A stretch of 64,000 nucleotides of DNA from Mesorhizobium sp. M1E.F.Ca.ET.045.02.1.1 (GCF_003952485.1 NZ_CP034447.1:3548501-3612500); one strand, 5' to 3'; counted from the stretch's first letter, positions 48,158-58,697 are shown. The notes: a model not told the origin generated them from the sequence alone. Program-made: numbers and translations.

Positions 48158-50113
48158 ATGCGCTTTCCGCCCGCTTTCCTCGACGAGATACGCGACCGTG
48201 TGCCGATTTCCCAGGTGATCGGCCAGCGCGTCTCCTGGGACAGGAAGAAGACCAATACGTCGCGCGGCGACTATTGGGCCTGCTGCCCGTTCCATGGCGA
48301 GAAGAGCCCGTCCTTCCACTGCGAGGACAAGAAGGGCCGCTACCATTGCTTCGGCTGCTCGGTGACGGGCGACCATTTCAAGTTCCTGACCGAGCTCGAC
48401 GGCATGAGCTTCCCCGAAGCGGTCGAAAAGATCGCCGAGATGGCCGGTGTGCCGATGCCGGTGCGCGACGTCCAGGAAGAACGGCGCGAGAAGGAACGCG
48501 CCAGCCTGACCGACGTCATGGAGATGGCGACGGTCTTCTTCCAGGAGCGCTTGCAGGGACCGGAAGGCGCAAAGGCGCGTGCCTATCTGCGCGACCGCGG
48601 CCTGACGCCGGCGACGCAGCAGTCCTTCCGGCTCGGCTATGCGCCGGACAGCCGCAACGCGCTGAAGGAATATCTTGCCGCCAAGGGCGTGCCGAAGGCC
48701 GACATCGAGGCCTGCGGGCTGGTGCGGCATGGCGACGACATCCCCGTCTCCTACGACTGGTTCCGCGACCGCATCATGTTTCCCATCCCGGATTCGCGCG
48801 GCAGGATCATCGCCTTCGGCGGGCGGGCGCTGGCGCCGGACGCTTTGGCCAAATACATGAACTCGCCCGAGACCGAGCTCTTCCACAAGGGCAATGTGCT
48901 CTACAATTTCGCCCGCGCCCGCAAAGCGGTGGCCAAGGGCGGCACGGTGATCGCCGTCGAAGGCTATATGGATGTGATCGCGCTGGCGCAGGCCGGCTTC
49001 GAGAACGTCGTGGCGCCGCTCGGCACTGCGCTTACCGAGAACCAGCTCGAGCTTCTGTGGCGCATGGCCGGCGAGCCGGTGCTTTGCTTCGACGGCGACC
49101 AGGCAGGGCTGAAGGCGGCGTGGCGCGCCGCGGACCTCGCGCTGCCGGCGATCCAGCCCGGGCGCTCGGCGCGCTTCGCACTGCTGCCCGAGGGCAAGGA
49201 CCCGGACGACCTCGTCAAGATGGACGGTCCCGACGCCTTCCGCGCCGTGCTGGCGGAAGCGAGACCGCTTGCCGACCTTCTGTGGATGCGCGAGACGGCC
49301 GGCGGCGTCTTCGACACGCCCGAGCGGCGGGCGGAGCTTGAAAAGACGCTGCGCGAGCTCGCCGGCCGCATCCGCGACGAGAGCCTGCGCTACCACTATC
49401 AGCAGGAGATGCGCGAAAGGGTGCTGAGCTTCTTCGGCTCGCAGCGCGGCGCACGGCAAGGTCATCAGGGGGGACGCCAGGACGGCCGGCCGGGCGAGCG
49501 CGGCAGGAGTTCGGCGCCCGGCGGAGCGTTCGGGCGGGGTGCGGCGGCCGGCGGGCGCGCCGCCATCACCGAAAGCCTCGGCCGCTCGGCGCTGGTCAAG
49601 CGCGCAGGCGAGGGCATGTCGGTGCGCGAGGCGACGATCATCGTGGCGCTGATCAACCACCCGGCGCTGATCGACGAGAATTTCGCCCATGTCGAATTCC
49701 TCGACCTCGCCAATTCGGATCTCAGGCGGCTGCACGCCGCCATCCTCGATGCGATGGCGCATGACGCGGCCGATGATCGCGACGCGGTCATCGCCACGGT
49801 CGAGCGCGCCGGCTGCGGCGCTATCTGGGAGCGTGCGGTGGCGCTGATCAAGCGGGCGAGGCAGTGGCCGGCGCTCGAAACCGCAGCGCTTGACGATGCC
49901 CGCGACGCCTTCAACCAGGCGCTGCACTTGCAGCGCAGCGCCCGCACATTACATAGAGAGCTGAAACAGGCGCAGGCGGCGCTCGATGCAGACCCTTCGG
50001 ATGAAAACTTCCGGCATCTCGTCGAGATTCAAGCGCAATTCAACGATGTACAGGCAACGGAAGCGCTGATCGAAGGGTTCGGCGTTTCATCGGGCAGGGC
50101 TGGACGCGTTTAG
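48158..50113 (+). CDS. dnaG: DNA primase
   Basis: The 651-residue primase has a CHC2 zinc finger at about residues 45-70 (CPFHGEKSPSFHC and YHCFGC), the catalytic core with RFRLGYAP-like FRLGYAPDSRN, the TOPRIM motif IAVEGYMDVIALAQAG with CFDGDQAGLKAA, and a C-terminal DnaB-interacting domain after a Gly/Arg-rich linker (about 425-470). It makes RNA primers for replication. It is followed by rpoD, the usual order of the macromolecular-synthesis cluster. AGGGTAAACGAG lies upstream of the ATG. Confidence 0.96.
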   Translation: MRFPPAFLDEIRDRVPISQVIGQRVSWDRKKTNTSRGDYWACCPFHGEKSPSFHCEDKKGRYHCFGCSVTGDHFKFLTELDGMSFPEAVEKIAEMAGVPMPVRDVQEERREKERASLTDVMEMATVFFQERLQGPEGAKARAYLRDRGLTPATQQSFRLGYAPDSRNALKEYLAAKGVPKADIEACGLVRHGDDIPVSYDWFRDRIMFPIPDSRGRIIAFGGRALAPDALAKYMNSPETELFHKGNVLYNFARARKAVAKGGTVIAVEGYMDVIALAQAGFENVVAPLGTALTENQLELLWRMAGEPVLCFDGDQAGLKAAWRAADLALPAIQPGRSARFALLPEGKDPDDLVKMDGPDAFRAVLAEARPLADLLWMRETAGGVFDTPERRAELEKTLRELAGRIRDESLRYHYQQEMRERVLSFFGSQRGARQGHQGGRQDGRPGERGRSSAPGGAFGRGAAAGGRAAITESLGRSALVKRAGEGMSVREATIIVALINHPALIDENFAHVEFLDLANSDLRRLHAAILDAMAHDAADDRDAVIATVERAGCGAIWERAVALIKRARQWPALETAALDDARDAFNQALHLQRSARTLHRELKQAQAALDADPSDENFRHLVEIQAQFNDVQATEALIEGFGVSSGRAGRV

Positions 50114-50477
50114 GTCCGAACCTGCTCCAAAATGAAGTGGAAATGCGCAGGCGCGTCGAATCGACGCCTCTAAGTCGGGTAATTGATTCGCTTTTTTCAT
50201 GCGAATCATGCCAGAGGCGCTTGACCTTCTGGCAGATTGGCGGAATCAGGACGATTCGAAACGTTAACCGTGCCCCGGCGTCGGCGGGAAATTTGAGCGA
50301 TGTGAGGTGCTGGTCACTGGACAGGCATAACGCCTGCCACAGATACCAGGGTTAATCTGGACTTAACGAGAGATGCGGTTACTGGCCCGGCAAGAAGCGT
50401 TCTGTTGCGAGCGCATCCGGTATGACCGGTCCGGCAGCTTACGCGGTTGATATTCAGCCGCTTGGAGACGACAAAGA
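50114..50477. other. rpoD upstream region
   Basis: The 364-bp gap between dnaG and rpoD holds no gene. TGATTCGC and GCGAATCA (about 50184-50208) form an 8-bp hairpin with T6 in its loop; it could end dnaG transcription weakly. TTGACC at 50221 may be a -35 box, but no clear -10 box follows at the right distance. GGAGACGAC is the ribosome-site region of rpoD. Confidence 0.4.
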
Positions 50478-52508
<2,031 letters not shown>

Positions 52509-52521
52509 GTCAGGCACCCTG

Positions 52522-53112
52522 ATGGGAGAGGCGGTAGTCAGACGGCCCTTTCGCCGCCTCCTCCCAAGGGTCTTCATCTTCTGTCTATTCGGCTTCGCAA
52601 TTCACTCATTGATCCTGCTTGAAGCCACGACTTTCGGCTATTCCTTCGTGCCGTCGCAGGCTTACGTGAGCAGCCACGATATGATCGCGAAATCGGTAGC
52701 TATACCGGTCGGCTGCTTGATTTTGGCTCTTTGCTGCCGAAAGTTTGCGAAGGACCTCCAAAGCCCGAACGTATCCGGCAAGACTCTCTTTCTTTCCGGG
52801 TTTGGTATTCTCGTGTTGCCTTTAATTTCCGGGGTTATTGTCCGCGCAACTATCCTGACTGTGTGCCCGCTCTGGTCGGCTGCCTTGATAGGGCAAAATA
52901 CGCAGCTCGAATTTTCCGTCGATTATGTAGAAGGGCCGTCATTCCGCTGTCCGGATAGAGTGAACCTGGCGGGCATGCCAACAATGACCGGCACTCTATG
53001 CGGCGTTGCGGACGACTTTCGTAAGAAACTCTATCACGGCGTTCGGGTCGTATTGACCGGGCGCGGTACCGCGGACGGGCTTTTTGTGGCGGGAATTGAT
53101 GTTGCTCACTAA
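52522..53112 (+). CDS. Membrane protein of unknown function downstream of rpoD
   Basis: The 196-residue protein has an N-terminal hydrophobic helix (FIFCLFGFAIHSLILLEA) and two more at about 56-75 and 88-110, then an extracytoplasmic C-terminal part with two cysteines (SFRCPDRV and GTLCGVAD). I recognise no family. The coding sequence is less GC-rich and uses rarer codons than its neighbours (many TTT, AAA, ATA-type choices), suggesting acquisition from elsewhere. The ribosome site is weak. It starts 13 bases after rpoD and could be co-transcribed with it. A terminator follows. Confidence 0.6.
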   Translation: MGEAVVRRPFRRLLPRVFIFCLFGFAIHSLILLEATTFGYSFVPSQAYVSSHDMIAKSVAIPVGCLILALCCRKFAKDLQSPNVSGKTLFLSGFGILVLPLISGVIVRATILTVCPLWSAALIGQNTQLEFSVDYVEGPSFRCPDRVNLAGMPTMTGTLCGVADDFRKKLYHGVRVVLTGRGTADGLFVAGIDVAH

Positions 53113-53175
53113 CTCGGGCGGGCGACACCCGATGAGGGTTGGCACCGCTGATAGGGAAATCAGTCCAGCAATTTG

Positions 53176-53199
53176 AAAGGGCGCCTCGGGCGCCCTTTT
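53176..53199 (+). terminator. Rho-independent terminator after the rpoD-membrane protein unit
   Basis: AAAGGGCGCC pairs with GGCGCCCTTT around a 3-nt loop, followed by a further T. It probably ends transcription of rpoD and the unknown gene. Confidence 0.75.
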
Positions 53200-53354
53200 G
53201 CGTTTCCAGCCATCGCATTGCCGCCTTGCCGGGGCTACCCGACAGGAGGATACTTTCGCGGTCGGATGCATTTGTGGGCGACAAGCCGGATGCCCGCCCC
53301 GGCGCCGGCCTTGACGGCCAGGCGCCTGCTCCGTGGCCCCGGAGGAGGTGTGCC

Positions 53355-53648
53355 ATGACAACCTACATCGTGCTTATCAACTGGACCGAATTGGGCGCCA
53401 GGAACGTGCGGGAGTCGCCGAAGCGGCTCGACGCCGCCAAGAAGCTGCTGGGGGAGATGGGCGGATCGTTCAAGGCATTTTATCTGACCATGGGCGAGTG
53501 CGACATGGTCGCCATCGTCGAGGCGCCGGACGATGCGGTGCTTGCCCGTTTCGCGCTGATGCTGTCCTCCGGCGGCAATGTGAGGACGCGGACAATGAAG
53601 GCGTTTCCGGAATTCGCCTATCGCGAGATCATCAGCTCGCTCGGGTGA
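53355..53648 (+). CDS. GYD-domain protein
   Basis: The 97-residue protein is a complete GYD domain, an alpha-beta dimeric barrel of the ferredoxin-like type: MTTYIVLINWTELGARNVRE, then MGGSFKAFYLTMGECDMVAI and VRTRTMKAFPEFAYREIIS. The function of the family is unknown. GGAGGAGGTG precedes the ATG. A longer reading upstream passes through the terminator region and is unlikely. Confidence 0.85.
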   Translation: MTTYIVLINWTELGARNVRESPKRLDAAKKLLGEMGGSFKAFYLTMGECDMVAIVEAPDDAVLARFALMLSSGGNVRTRTMKAFPEFAYREIISSLG

Positions 53649-53717
53649 CGCTCCGGCTAAGGCATGGACCGGCGCGGCCATTGCGCGGCCGCGCCGCATT
53701 CCCGATAAAGTCATTCC

Positions 53718-54098
53718 ATGTCCAAGCCCCTGCTGACCGTCTGGTACAACACGCGCTGCCCGGTCTGCGATGCCGGCATCAGGCGCCAAAGGCGGCGGCT
53801 GATCGAGGCGGTCAGGGCCGGTCGCATCGAATTCCGCGACATCAATGTCGAGCCGGCAGCACTTTCCGCGTTCGGCGCTTCGCTGGAGGACATCCGCCGC
53901 CGGCTGCATGCGACCGATGCCGGGGGCAGGCTGCTGGTCGGCGCGGATGTGGCGATCGCGGTCTGGCGGATAACACCGGGTGAGGGCTGGCTGGCGACAC
54001 TGTTGGGCAACCCGATCGCGCTGCGGCTGACGCGCTTTGCCTATGACCGCTTCGCCGATCTTCTCTACGCCTGGAACCGCCGCAAAGGCCGCTGGTAG
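53718..54098 (+). CDS. DCC-family (DUF393) thiol-disulfide oxidoreductase-like protein
   Basis: The 126-residue protein has a thioredoxin-like start with CxxC (VWYNTRCPVCDAGIRRQRRR) and the family segments IEFRDINVEPAAL and GGRLLVGADVAIAVWRITPG. DUF393 proteins are thought to be thiol-disulphide exchangers; partners are unknown. It follows the GYD gene by about 70 bases on the same strand. A strong hairpin lies between it and the convergent DUF2798 gene. Confidence 0.85.
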   Translation: MSKPLLTVWYNTRCPVCDAGIRRQRRRLIEAVRAGRIEFRDINVEPAALSAFGASLEDIRRRLHATDAGGRLLVGADVAIAVWRITPGEGWLATLLGNPIALRLTRFAYDRFADLLYAWNRRKGRW

Positions 54099-54125
54099 CC
54101 GAGTTTCGTCTGCCTGCTCTCCATG

Positions 54126-54156
54126 GGGAAGGCCCGAATGCATTGCGGGCCTTCCC
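54126..54156. terminator. Hairpin between convergent genes
   Basis: GGGAAGGCCCG pairs perfectly with CGGGCCTTCCC (11 bp) around a 9-nt loop. No T run follows in either direction, but the position between two stops suggests transcription termination. Confidence 0.6.
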
Positions 54157-54164
54157 AGCACCGG

Positions 54165-54422
54165 TCACTTGGCCGCCGGCTCGCACAGCCAGCCGACGAT
54201 GCGGCGCACCACGGGCAGCACCAGCAGCAGGGTCGGAAACGCCACCAGCCAGGACAGGCCCCAGGCGGCCAGCCAGATGGCGGGCAGGTTGGGATGAAGG
54301 CCGAGGCTCTTCAGCGTCGAGATGAACGAGACGATGAAGGTCATCAAAAGCGACAGCACCAGAGGGCTGACGACAGAGGCATAGCGCGCAGGCAGCTTCC
54401 TGCGCCGATTTCTTGCAGTCAT
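54165..54422 (-). CDS. DUF2798 small membrane protein
   Basis: The 85-residue protein has a basic start (MTARNRRRKLPARYASVV) and two transmembrane helices, the first reading VLSLLMTFIVSFISTLKSLG and the second LPAIWLAAWGLSWLVAFPTL. This is the DUF2798 pattern; no function is known. GGGAAAATCCC precedes the ATG. It is alone on its strand. Confidence 0.82.
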   Translation of the reverse strand: MTARNRRRKLPARYASVVSPLVLSLLMTFIVSFISTLKSLGLHPNLPAIWLAAWGLSWLVAFPTLLLVLPVVRRIVGWLCEPAAK

Positions 54423-54603
54423 TGGGATTTTCCCGAAACATCGGTCCGTCGCATGGCATCCTCTTGCCGGCTCTCGGCATATGCCCGGAAGGACCGGGGT
54501 GGATGCGTTGCTTGACGTCAGACGCTTACGGAGCGGTCGGCGACCCTCGTGGGGCGTTCTAGCGGCTGGCTCTCATGAAATCAATCCGGCTGGCGGCGCT
54601 TTT

Positions 54604-54673
54604 AGATACATCGTAAGATATATCTTGACTCGGTGGGGATTGCGACCTAATTAAGATATATCGTAAGACATAA
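54604..54673 (+). promoter_or_regulatory. padR promoter with two operator copies
   Basis: AGATACATCGTAAGATATAT (from 54604) and AGATATATCGTAAGACATAA (from 54654) are near-identical blocks, 50 bases apart. TTGACT (54625-54630) and TAATTA (54648-54653), 17 bases apart, form a promoter lying between and touching both. This suits autorepression by the PadR protein. Confidence 0.65.
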
Positions 54674-54688
54674 CTCAAGGAGCAATCC

Positions 54689-55357
54689 ATGCACAGACAC
54701 AGTCATTTCGGCGAGCGCATGTTCATGCATATGGCCGGTCGCTTCGGCGGCCGCGGCGGCGGCTTCGGGCCGTTCGGGCAGGGCATGCGCGGCGGCGGCC
54801 GCGGTGGCCCCGGCGATATGTTCCGCGCTGGCCGCATGCTGGCTGATGGCGATCTCAAGCTGATCACGCTGTCGCTTCTGGCCGAGGCGCCACGCCACGG
54901 CTACGACATCATCAAGGCGCTGGAGGAGCGCACCAGCGGCATCTACAGCCCGAGCCCGGGCGTGGTCTATCCGACCCTGACTTTCCTTGAAGAGGCTGGC
55001 TATGCCGTCTCGTCCAGCGAAGGCAACAAGAAGGTGTTTTCGATCACCGAGGCGGGCAGGGCGCATCTCGAGGAAAACCGCGAGATGATCGACCATGTGC
55101 TCGACCATCTCGAGCGTTTCGGCCGCAAGATGGCCAAGGCGCGCGACTGGTTCGGCTGGGGCGACGACAGTGAAGACGGCGGCCGGCGCGGCCGCCATGA
55201 AAAGCGGGATGAAAAGCGCGACCGCTTCCGTGCGCTGCGCCACCGGCTGCGCGCCGCGCTCAGCGATATCGTCGATGCGCCGGAAGACAAGCAGGCCGAG
55301 GCGATCAGCATCCTGGAAGACGCCGCCGCGGCGCTCGAGGCCCTGACGCGCCACTGA
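54689..55357 (+). CDS. PadR-family regulator with Gly/His-rich N-terminus
   Basis: The 222-residue protein has a PadR winged helix at about residues 55-130 (LKLITLSLLAEAPRHGYDII, SGIYSPSPGVVYPTLTFLEE, KKVFSITEAGRAHLEENREM) and a helical dimerisation tail. The first 50 residues are unusual: HRHSHFGER, MFMHM, then repeated GRGGG units, possibly a flexible or metal-binding arm. AAGGAG precedes the ATG. Two copies of a 20-bp block flank its promoter, so it probably represses itself and responds to a ligand. Confidence 0.87.
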   Translation: MHRHSHFGERMFMHMAGRFGGRGGGFGPFGQGMRGGGRGGPGDMFRAGRMLADGDLKLITLSLLAEAPRHGYDIIKALEERTSGIYSPSPGVVYPTLTFLEEAGYAVSSSEGNKKVFSITEAGRAHLEENREMIDHVLDHLERFGRKMAKARDWFGWGDDSEDGGRRGRHEKRDEKRDRFRALRHRLRAALSDIVDAPEDKQAEAISILEDAAAALEALTRH

Positions 55358-55398
55358 GCGGGGCAGGCTTGAGGCGGCTGTTGCTCGCCAAGCCAAGG

Positions 55399-55481
55399 GA
55401 TCCCGAAAACCGCTGCGCACTTTTCGGGATCATGCTGTAGTGAAAATCGTCCTGCAACACGCTATGTGATGCAGGACGATT
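55399..55481. repeat. Two adjacent palindromes in the hlyU leader
   Basis: GATCCCGAAAA (55399-55409) pairs with TTTTCGGGATC (55421-55431). AATCGTCCTGCA (55445-55456) pairs with TGCAGGACGATT (55470-55481), extended by CAC/GTG. Both resemble short palindromes repeated in rhizobial genomes. They precede the HlyU ribosome site by about 8 bases. Confidence 0.7.
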
Positions 55482-55499
55482 GCCGTTGGAGGATGCGCT

Positions 55500-55790
55500 A
55501 TGTCTTTTCTGAAACGTCTTTTCGGCGGCGGTGGCGAGGCGAACGAGCCCGCAAGCGCGAAGCCGGCAAAGCAGGTCGAGCACAAGGGATTCCTGATCAG
55601 CGCCACGCCCTACAAGGCGGACGGCCAGTACCAGACCTGCGGCGTCGTCTCGAAGGAGGTGGACGGCGTGATGAAGGAGCATCGCTTCATCCGCGCCGAC
55701 CGTTTCGCCGGTCTGGACGACGCCGTCGACATCTCGATCAAGAAAGGCATCCAACTCGTCGACGAGCAGGGCGAGAGGATATTCGGCTGA
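55500..55790 (+). CDS. HlyU-family protein
   Basis: The 96-residue protein has a short Gly-rich start (MSFLKRLFGGGG) and the HlyU domain: VEHKGFLISATPYKADGQYQ TCGVVSKEV, then EHRFIRADRFAGLDDAVDIS. The name comes from a haemolysin activator in Vibrio, but this protein lacks a helix-turn-helix and its role in rhizobia is unknown. GGAGGATGCGCT precedes the ATG. Two hairpins lie upstream and a terminator downstream. Confidence 0.82.
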   Translation: MSFLKRLFGGGGEANEPASAKPAKQVEHKGFLISATPYKADGQYQTCGVVSKEVDGVMKEHRFIRADRFAGLDDAVDISIKKGIQLVDEQGERIFG

Positions 55791-55823
55791 AGCCGGACCG
55801 GTATCCGGGATAACCGGCAAATG

Positions 55824-55854
55824 AAAAGGCAGGCGCCGGTGACGCCTGCCTTTT
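55824..55854. terminator. Bidirectional Rho-independent terminator
   Basis: AAAAGGCAGGCG pairs with CGCCTGCCTTTT around a 7-nt loop. A run precedes and T run follows the stem, so it serves both the HlyU gene and the convergent azoR gene. Confidence 0.9.
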
Positions 55855-55876
55855 GCGTTTCTATCAGAACAATGGA

Positions 55877-56515
55877 CTATGCCGCAGCGGCGACGGCATC
55901 GCCAGCCCTGGCGGCGATCGCGTCGACCTTGGCGGTCGCCCTGGCGAGCGCGGCGGTGACCGCATCGGCGCCCATGCCGACGCCTTCGACGCGGACGACC
56001 TCGACATCGGTCATGCCCAGGAAGGCGAGCACGCTGCGCAGATAGGGGATGGCGTGGTCCATCTGAACGGCCGCACCTTCCGAATAGATGCCGCCGGAAG
56101 CGAGCACGATATAGACCTTCTTGCCGGTGACGAGGCCCTTCGGGCCGTTCTCACCGTAAGCAAAAGTCTTGCCCGAGCGGGCGACGTGATCGACCCACGA
56201 CTTCAACGTCGAGGAGATGTTGAAGTTGATGAAACCGGTCGCAAGGATCACGGTGTCGGCGGCAAAGAGCTCGTCGAGCACGGCGTCGGAAACCCCGACG
56301 ACTTCGGCCTGACGCGGTGTGCGGGCTTCGGCCGGCGTATAGATGCCGGTGGCATAGTCGGGGTCGATATGCGGCAGCGGGTTGGCAACCAGATCGCGCA
56401 CGACAAGCGTGTTCGACGGATCGGCGGCAACCAGCTTCTGAGCAAGGTCGGTAGCGACGCGGGTCGAATGCGAAGCAGCGCCGCGCGGGCTGGAGGTAAC
56501 AAGCAGAATAGACAT
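55877..56515 (-). CDS. azoR: FMN-dependent NADH:quinone oxidoreductase / azoreductase
   Basis: The 212-residue flavodoxin-like enzyme has the FMN phosphate loop SSPRGAASHSTR, then FINFNISSTLKSWVDHVARS with the AzoR family core and ASGGIYSEG. It reduces quinones and azo compounds with NADH, protecting against electrophile stress. The start MSILLVTSSPRG follows AAGGGGACACC. It is divergent from a LysR regulator across about 110 bases, the usual arrangement for an inducible azoR. Confidence 0.9.
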   Translation of the reverse strand: MSILLVTSSPRGAASHSTRVATDLAQKLVAADPSNTLVVRDLVANPLPHIDPDYATGIYTPAEARTPRQAEVVGVSDAVLDELFAADTVILATGFINFNISSTLKSWVDHVARSGKTFAYGENGPKGLVTGKKVYIVLASGGIYSEGAAVQMDHAIPYLRSVLAFLGMTDVEVVRVEGVGMGADAVTAALARATAKVDAIAARAGDAVAAAA

Positions 56516-56627
56516 GGCGGTGTCCCCTTGGGGTTGGATTGAAACTTTCCCCGCCAATATGGGATTGCGGCTCTATCTGGAAAACTGGTATAGTTTGCAT
56601 GGTATCCATCTAAAGTATGGATTGATC

Positions 56628-57575
56628 ATGCAGCCCAATCCAACGCTCGACCAACTTCAGATCCTGGTGGCGGTGGCCGACACCGGCAGTTTCTCGGCCG
56701 CCGGGCGCAAGCTCAACCGGGCGCAGTCGGTGGTGAGCTACGGCATCGCCAATCTCGAAGCGCAGCTCGGCCTGAAGCTGTTCGAGCGCGAAGGTATGCG
56801 CGAGCCGCAGCTGACCGATGTCGGCAAGGCCATGCTGGAGGACGCGCGGCGCATGATCGGCGTCCTGCAGCGCATCCGCTCGCGCGCCGATGGCTACCGG
56901 CAGGGACTGGAGGCGGAGGTGACCGTATCGGTCGACGTGGCGCTGCCTTCGCCAGCCCTGGTGCGGGTGCTGAAAGCCTTCGAGGCGCAGTTCCCGGCGG
57001 TGATGCTGCGGCTTTATATCGGCTCGCTCGGCCTGATCGTCGATCAGGTCGTCAATGGCCAGTCAGATCTCGGCTTCGGCGGACTGATAGGCGATGCCGA
57101 TGTCAATCTGTTGCGCATCGGTTTCACCTCGATGGTGCCGGCGGCGGCACCCGACCACCCGCTGACGAAACTGCCGAAACCTGTGGCCATCGAGGATCTG
57201 CGCGAGCATATCCAGCTCGTCGTCTCCGACCAGTCGGAGCGGACGCGCGGCCGCGACTATGGCGTCTTTGCCTACCGCACCTGGCGATTGACGGATGTGC
57301 GCACCAAGCACGCGCTGATGCGCGAAGGTCTTGGTTGGGGCGGCCTGCCGCGCTGGCTGATTGCCGACGATCTCGCCAGCGGCCGGCTGGTCGAGCTCGA
57401 TCTCGAACCCTATCGCGAGGTGCGCTCGCCGCTCTATGCTATGCACCGCAGCGACCGCAGCCCGAAGCCAGCGGCGTCCTGGCTGATCGATGAGTTCAAG
57501 CGGCAGCTCGGCTGCTTCAACGAGCTGGAGCCGGGTGTTTGGACGGAGGAGGGGCCGGAGACAAGCCGTCCATGA
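56628..57575 (+). CDS. LysR-family regulator divergent from azoR
   Basis: The 315-residue LysR-type regulator has a winged helix at the N-terminus (LQILVAVADTGSFSAAGRKL, RAQSVVSYGIANLEAQLG) and an effector domain with SPALVRVLKAFEAQFPAVML. It probably activates azoR in response to a quinone-like compound; this is inferred from the divergent pair. GGTATCCATC and related A/T blocks in the gap may be its sites. The start MQPNPTLDQLQ is preferred over a 38-residue longer reading that runs into the azoR leader. Its last 59 bases overlap the convergent tetR gene. Confidence 0.87.
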   Translation: MQPNPTLDQLQILVAVADTGSFSAAGRKLNRAQSVVSYGIANLEAQLGLKLFEREGMREPQLTDVGKAMLEDARRMIGVLQRIRSRADGYRQGLEAEVTVSVDVALPSPALVRVLKAFEAQFPAVMLRLYIGSLGLIVDQVVNGQSDLGFGGLIGDADVNLLRIGFTSMVPAAAPDHPLTKLPKPVAIEDLREHIQLVVSDQSERTRGRDYGVFAYRTWRLTDVRTKHALMREGLGWGGLPRWLIADDLASGRLVELDLEPYREVRSPLYAMHRSDRSPKPAASWLIDEFKRQLGCFNELEPGVWTEEGPETSRP

Positions 57576-58143
57576 GCGCTATAAGCACGGCGCGATAATC
57601 CTCCTCTGATGCGCCGGCCTCGATGGCAAGTGCTGCCCGGTCGAAGGTGGCGGCCAGCAAAGCGGTCAGTGCCTCAGCCGGTAATCGGGTCATCGCTCGC
57701 GCCCGCATCGCGGCGACAAGCCCCTCGCGCAGCGAGCGGTTGCCGTGGCGGTTGTCGATGTCGTCCATCGCCGCGCGGCCAAGCACGGCTGGGCCATCGA
57801 GCAACAAAAGCCGCGTGCGGCCGGGTGCGCGCATTGCCGCGAGATAGGCGTCGGAGCCGGCGATCAAGGCATCGCGGGCGGATAGCGACGGCGCCGAGGC
57901 GCGATCGATCTCCGCCGCCACTGTCGCTGCCTCCTGCTCGACGACAGCGGCGAACAACGCCTGCTTGTCGGCAAAGTGATGGTAGAGCGCACCGCGTGTC
58001 AGGCCGGCGGCGGCGGCGATCTCCGGCGTGCCGGTCTCGGCATAGGATTTCTCCGTAAACAGTCTTCGCGCCGCGCGGATCAGATCGGCCCGCGTCGCTT
58101 CGGTGCGGTCCCGATTGGAGCGGCGTCCAGACTCTCGTTGCAT
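57517..58143 (-). CDS. TetR-family regulator
   Basis: The 208-residue repressor has the TetR helix-turn-helix near the start ([40 protein letters not shown]) and an all-helical ligand domain. It is divergent from a glyoxalase-like gene. Two copies of a 17-bp palindrome fill the gap, one ending at the base next to its own start codon, so it should repress both genes. Its C-terminal coding end overlaps the convergent LysR gene by 59 bases. Confidence 0.9.
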   Translation of the reverse strand: MQRESGRRSNRDRTEATRADLIRAARRLFTEKSYAETGTPEIAAAAGLTRGALYHHFADKQALFAAVVEQEAATVAAEIDRASAPSLSARDALIAGSDAYLAAMRAPGRTRLLLLDGPAVLGRAAMDDIDNRHGNRSLREGLVAAMRARAMTRLPAEALTALLAATFDRAALAIEAGASEEDYRAVLIALMDGLSPAPPPSKHPAPAR

Positions 58144-58187
58144 ACATGCAGCCTGTATGTTATTGCATTTACATACAGACTGTATGT
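58144..58187. promoter_or_regulatory. Tandem TetR operators
   Basis: ACATACAGACTGTATGT (58171-58187) is a perfect 17-bp palindrome. ACATGCAGCCTGTATGT (58144-58160) is a second copy with one mismatched arm base. Their centres are 27 bases apart. The left copy abuts the tetR start codon and the right copy ends about 20 bases before the glyoxalase gene. Confidence 0.8.
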
Positions 58188-58208
58188 TATGTGGTAGGAG
58201 AAAGAAAG

Positions 58209-58697
58209 ATGAAGACGACGAGCTACTATCCGGTGCTGATGACCGGCGATGTCGCGGGCACGGCGGACTTCTATATCAAGCATTTCCGCTTCGAGCCGCT
58301 GTTTACAAGCGGCTGGTATGTGCATCTGCGCTCGAGCGAGGACAGGCGGGTCAATCTCGGCATCGTCCAGGGCGACCACGAGACGATTCCCGAACAGGGG
58401 CGCGGACGGACCTCCAGCCTGCTGATCAATTTCGAGGTGCGCGACCCCGATGCGGTCTATGAGCGTATCGTTGCCGCTGGTCTGCCGGTCCTTCATACAT
58501 TGCGCGACGAGCCCTTCGGCCAGCGCCATTTCATCACCAGGGATCCAAACGGCGTGCTGATCGACGTCATCAAGGCAATCCCTCCCAGCCCCGAATTTCA
58601 GGTGCAATTTGTAGAGGGATCAACGGCCAGCTGGGCGATAGCCGGTGACGGCGGGCCTAGCCGTTCCTTGCCACCGGCGTCACCACGACCTGGCTGA
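58209..58697 (+). CDS. VOC-family (glyoxalase/bleomycin-resistance type) protein
   Basis: The 162-residue single-domain vicinal-oxygen-chelate protein has [20 protein letters not shown] at the start and [20 protein letters not shown] near the end, the usual VOC pattern with a C-terminal aspartate/glutamate region. It may be a glyoxalase, dioxygenase or drug-binding protein; the substrate is unknown. TAGGAGAAAG precedes the ATG. The paired TetR operators imply induction by a ligand. Its 3' end overlaps the convergent protease gene by 41 bases, which is compact for this region. Confidence 0.83.
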   Translation: MKTTSYYPVLMTGDVAGTADFYIKHFRFEPLFTSGWYVHLRSSEDRRVNLGIVQGDHETIPEQGRGRTSSLLINFEVRDPDAVYERIVAAGLPVLHTLRDEPFGQRHFITRDPNGVLIDVIKAIPPSPEFQVQFVEGSTASWAIAGDGGPSRSLPPASPRPG

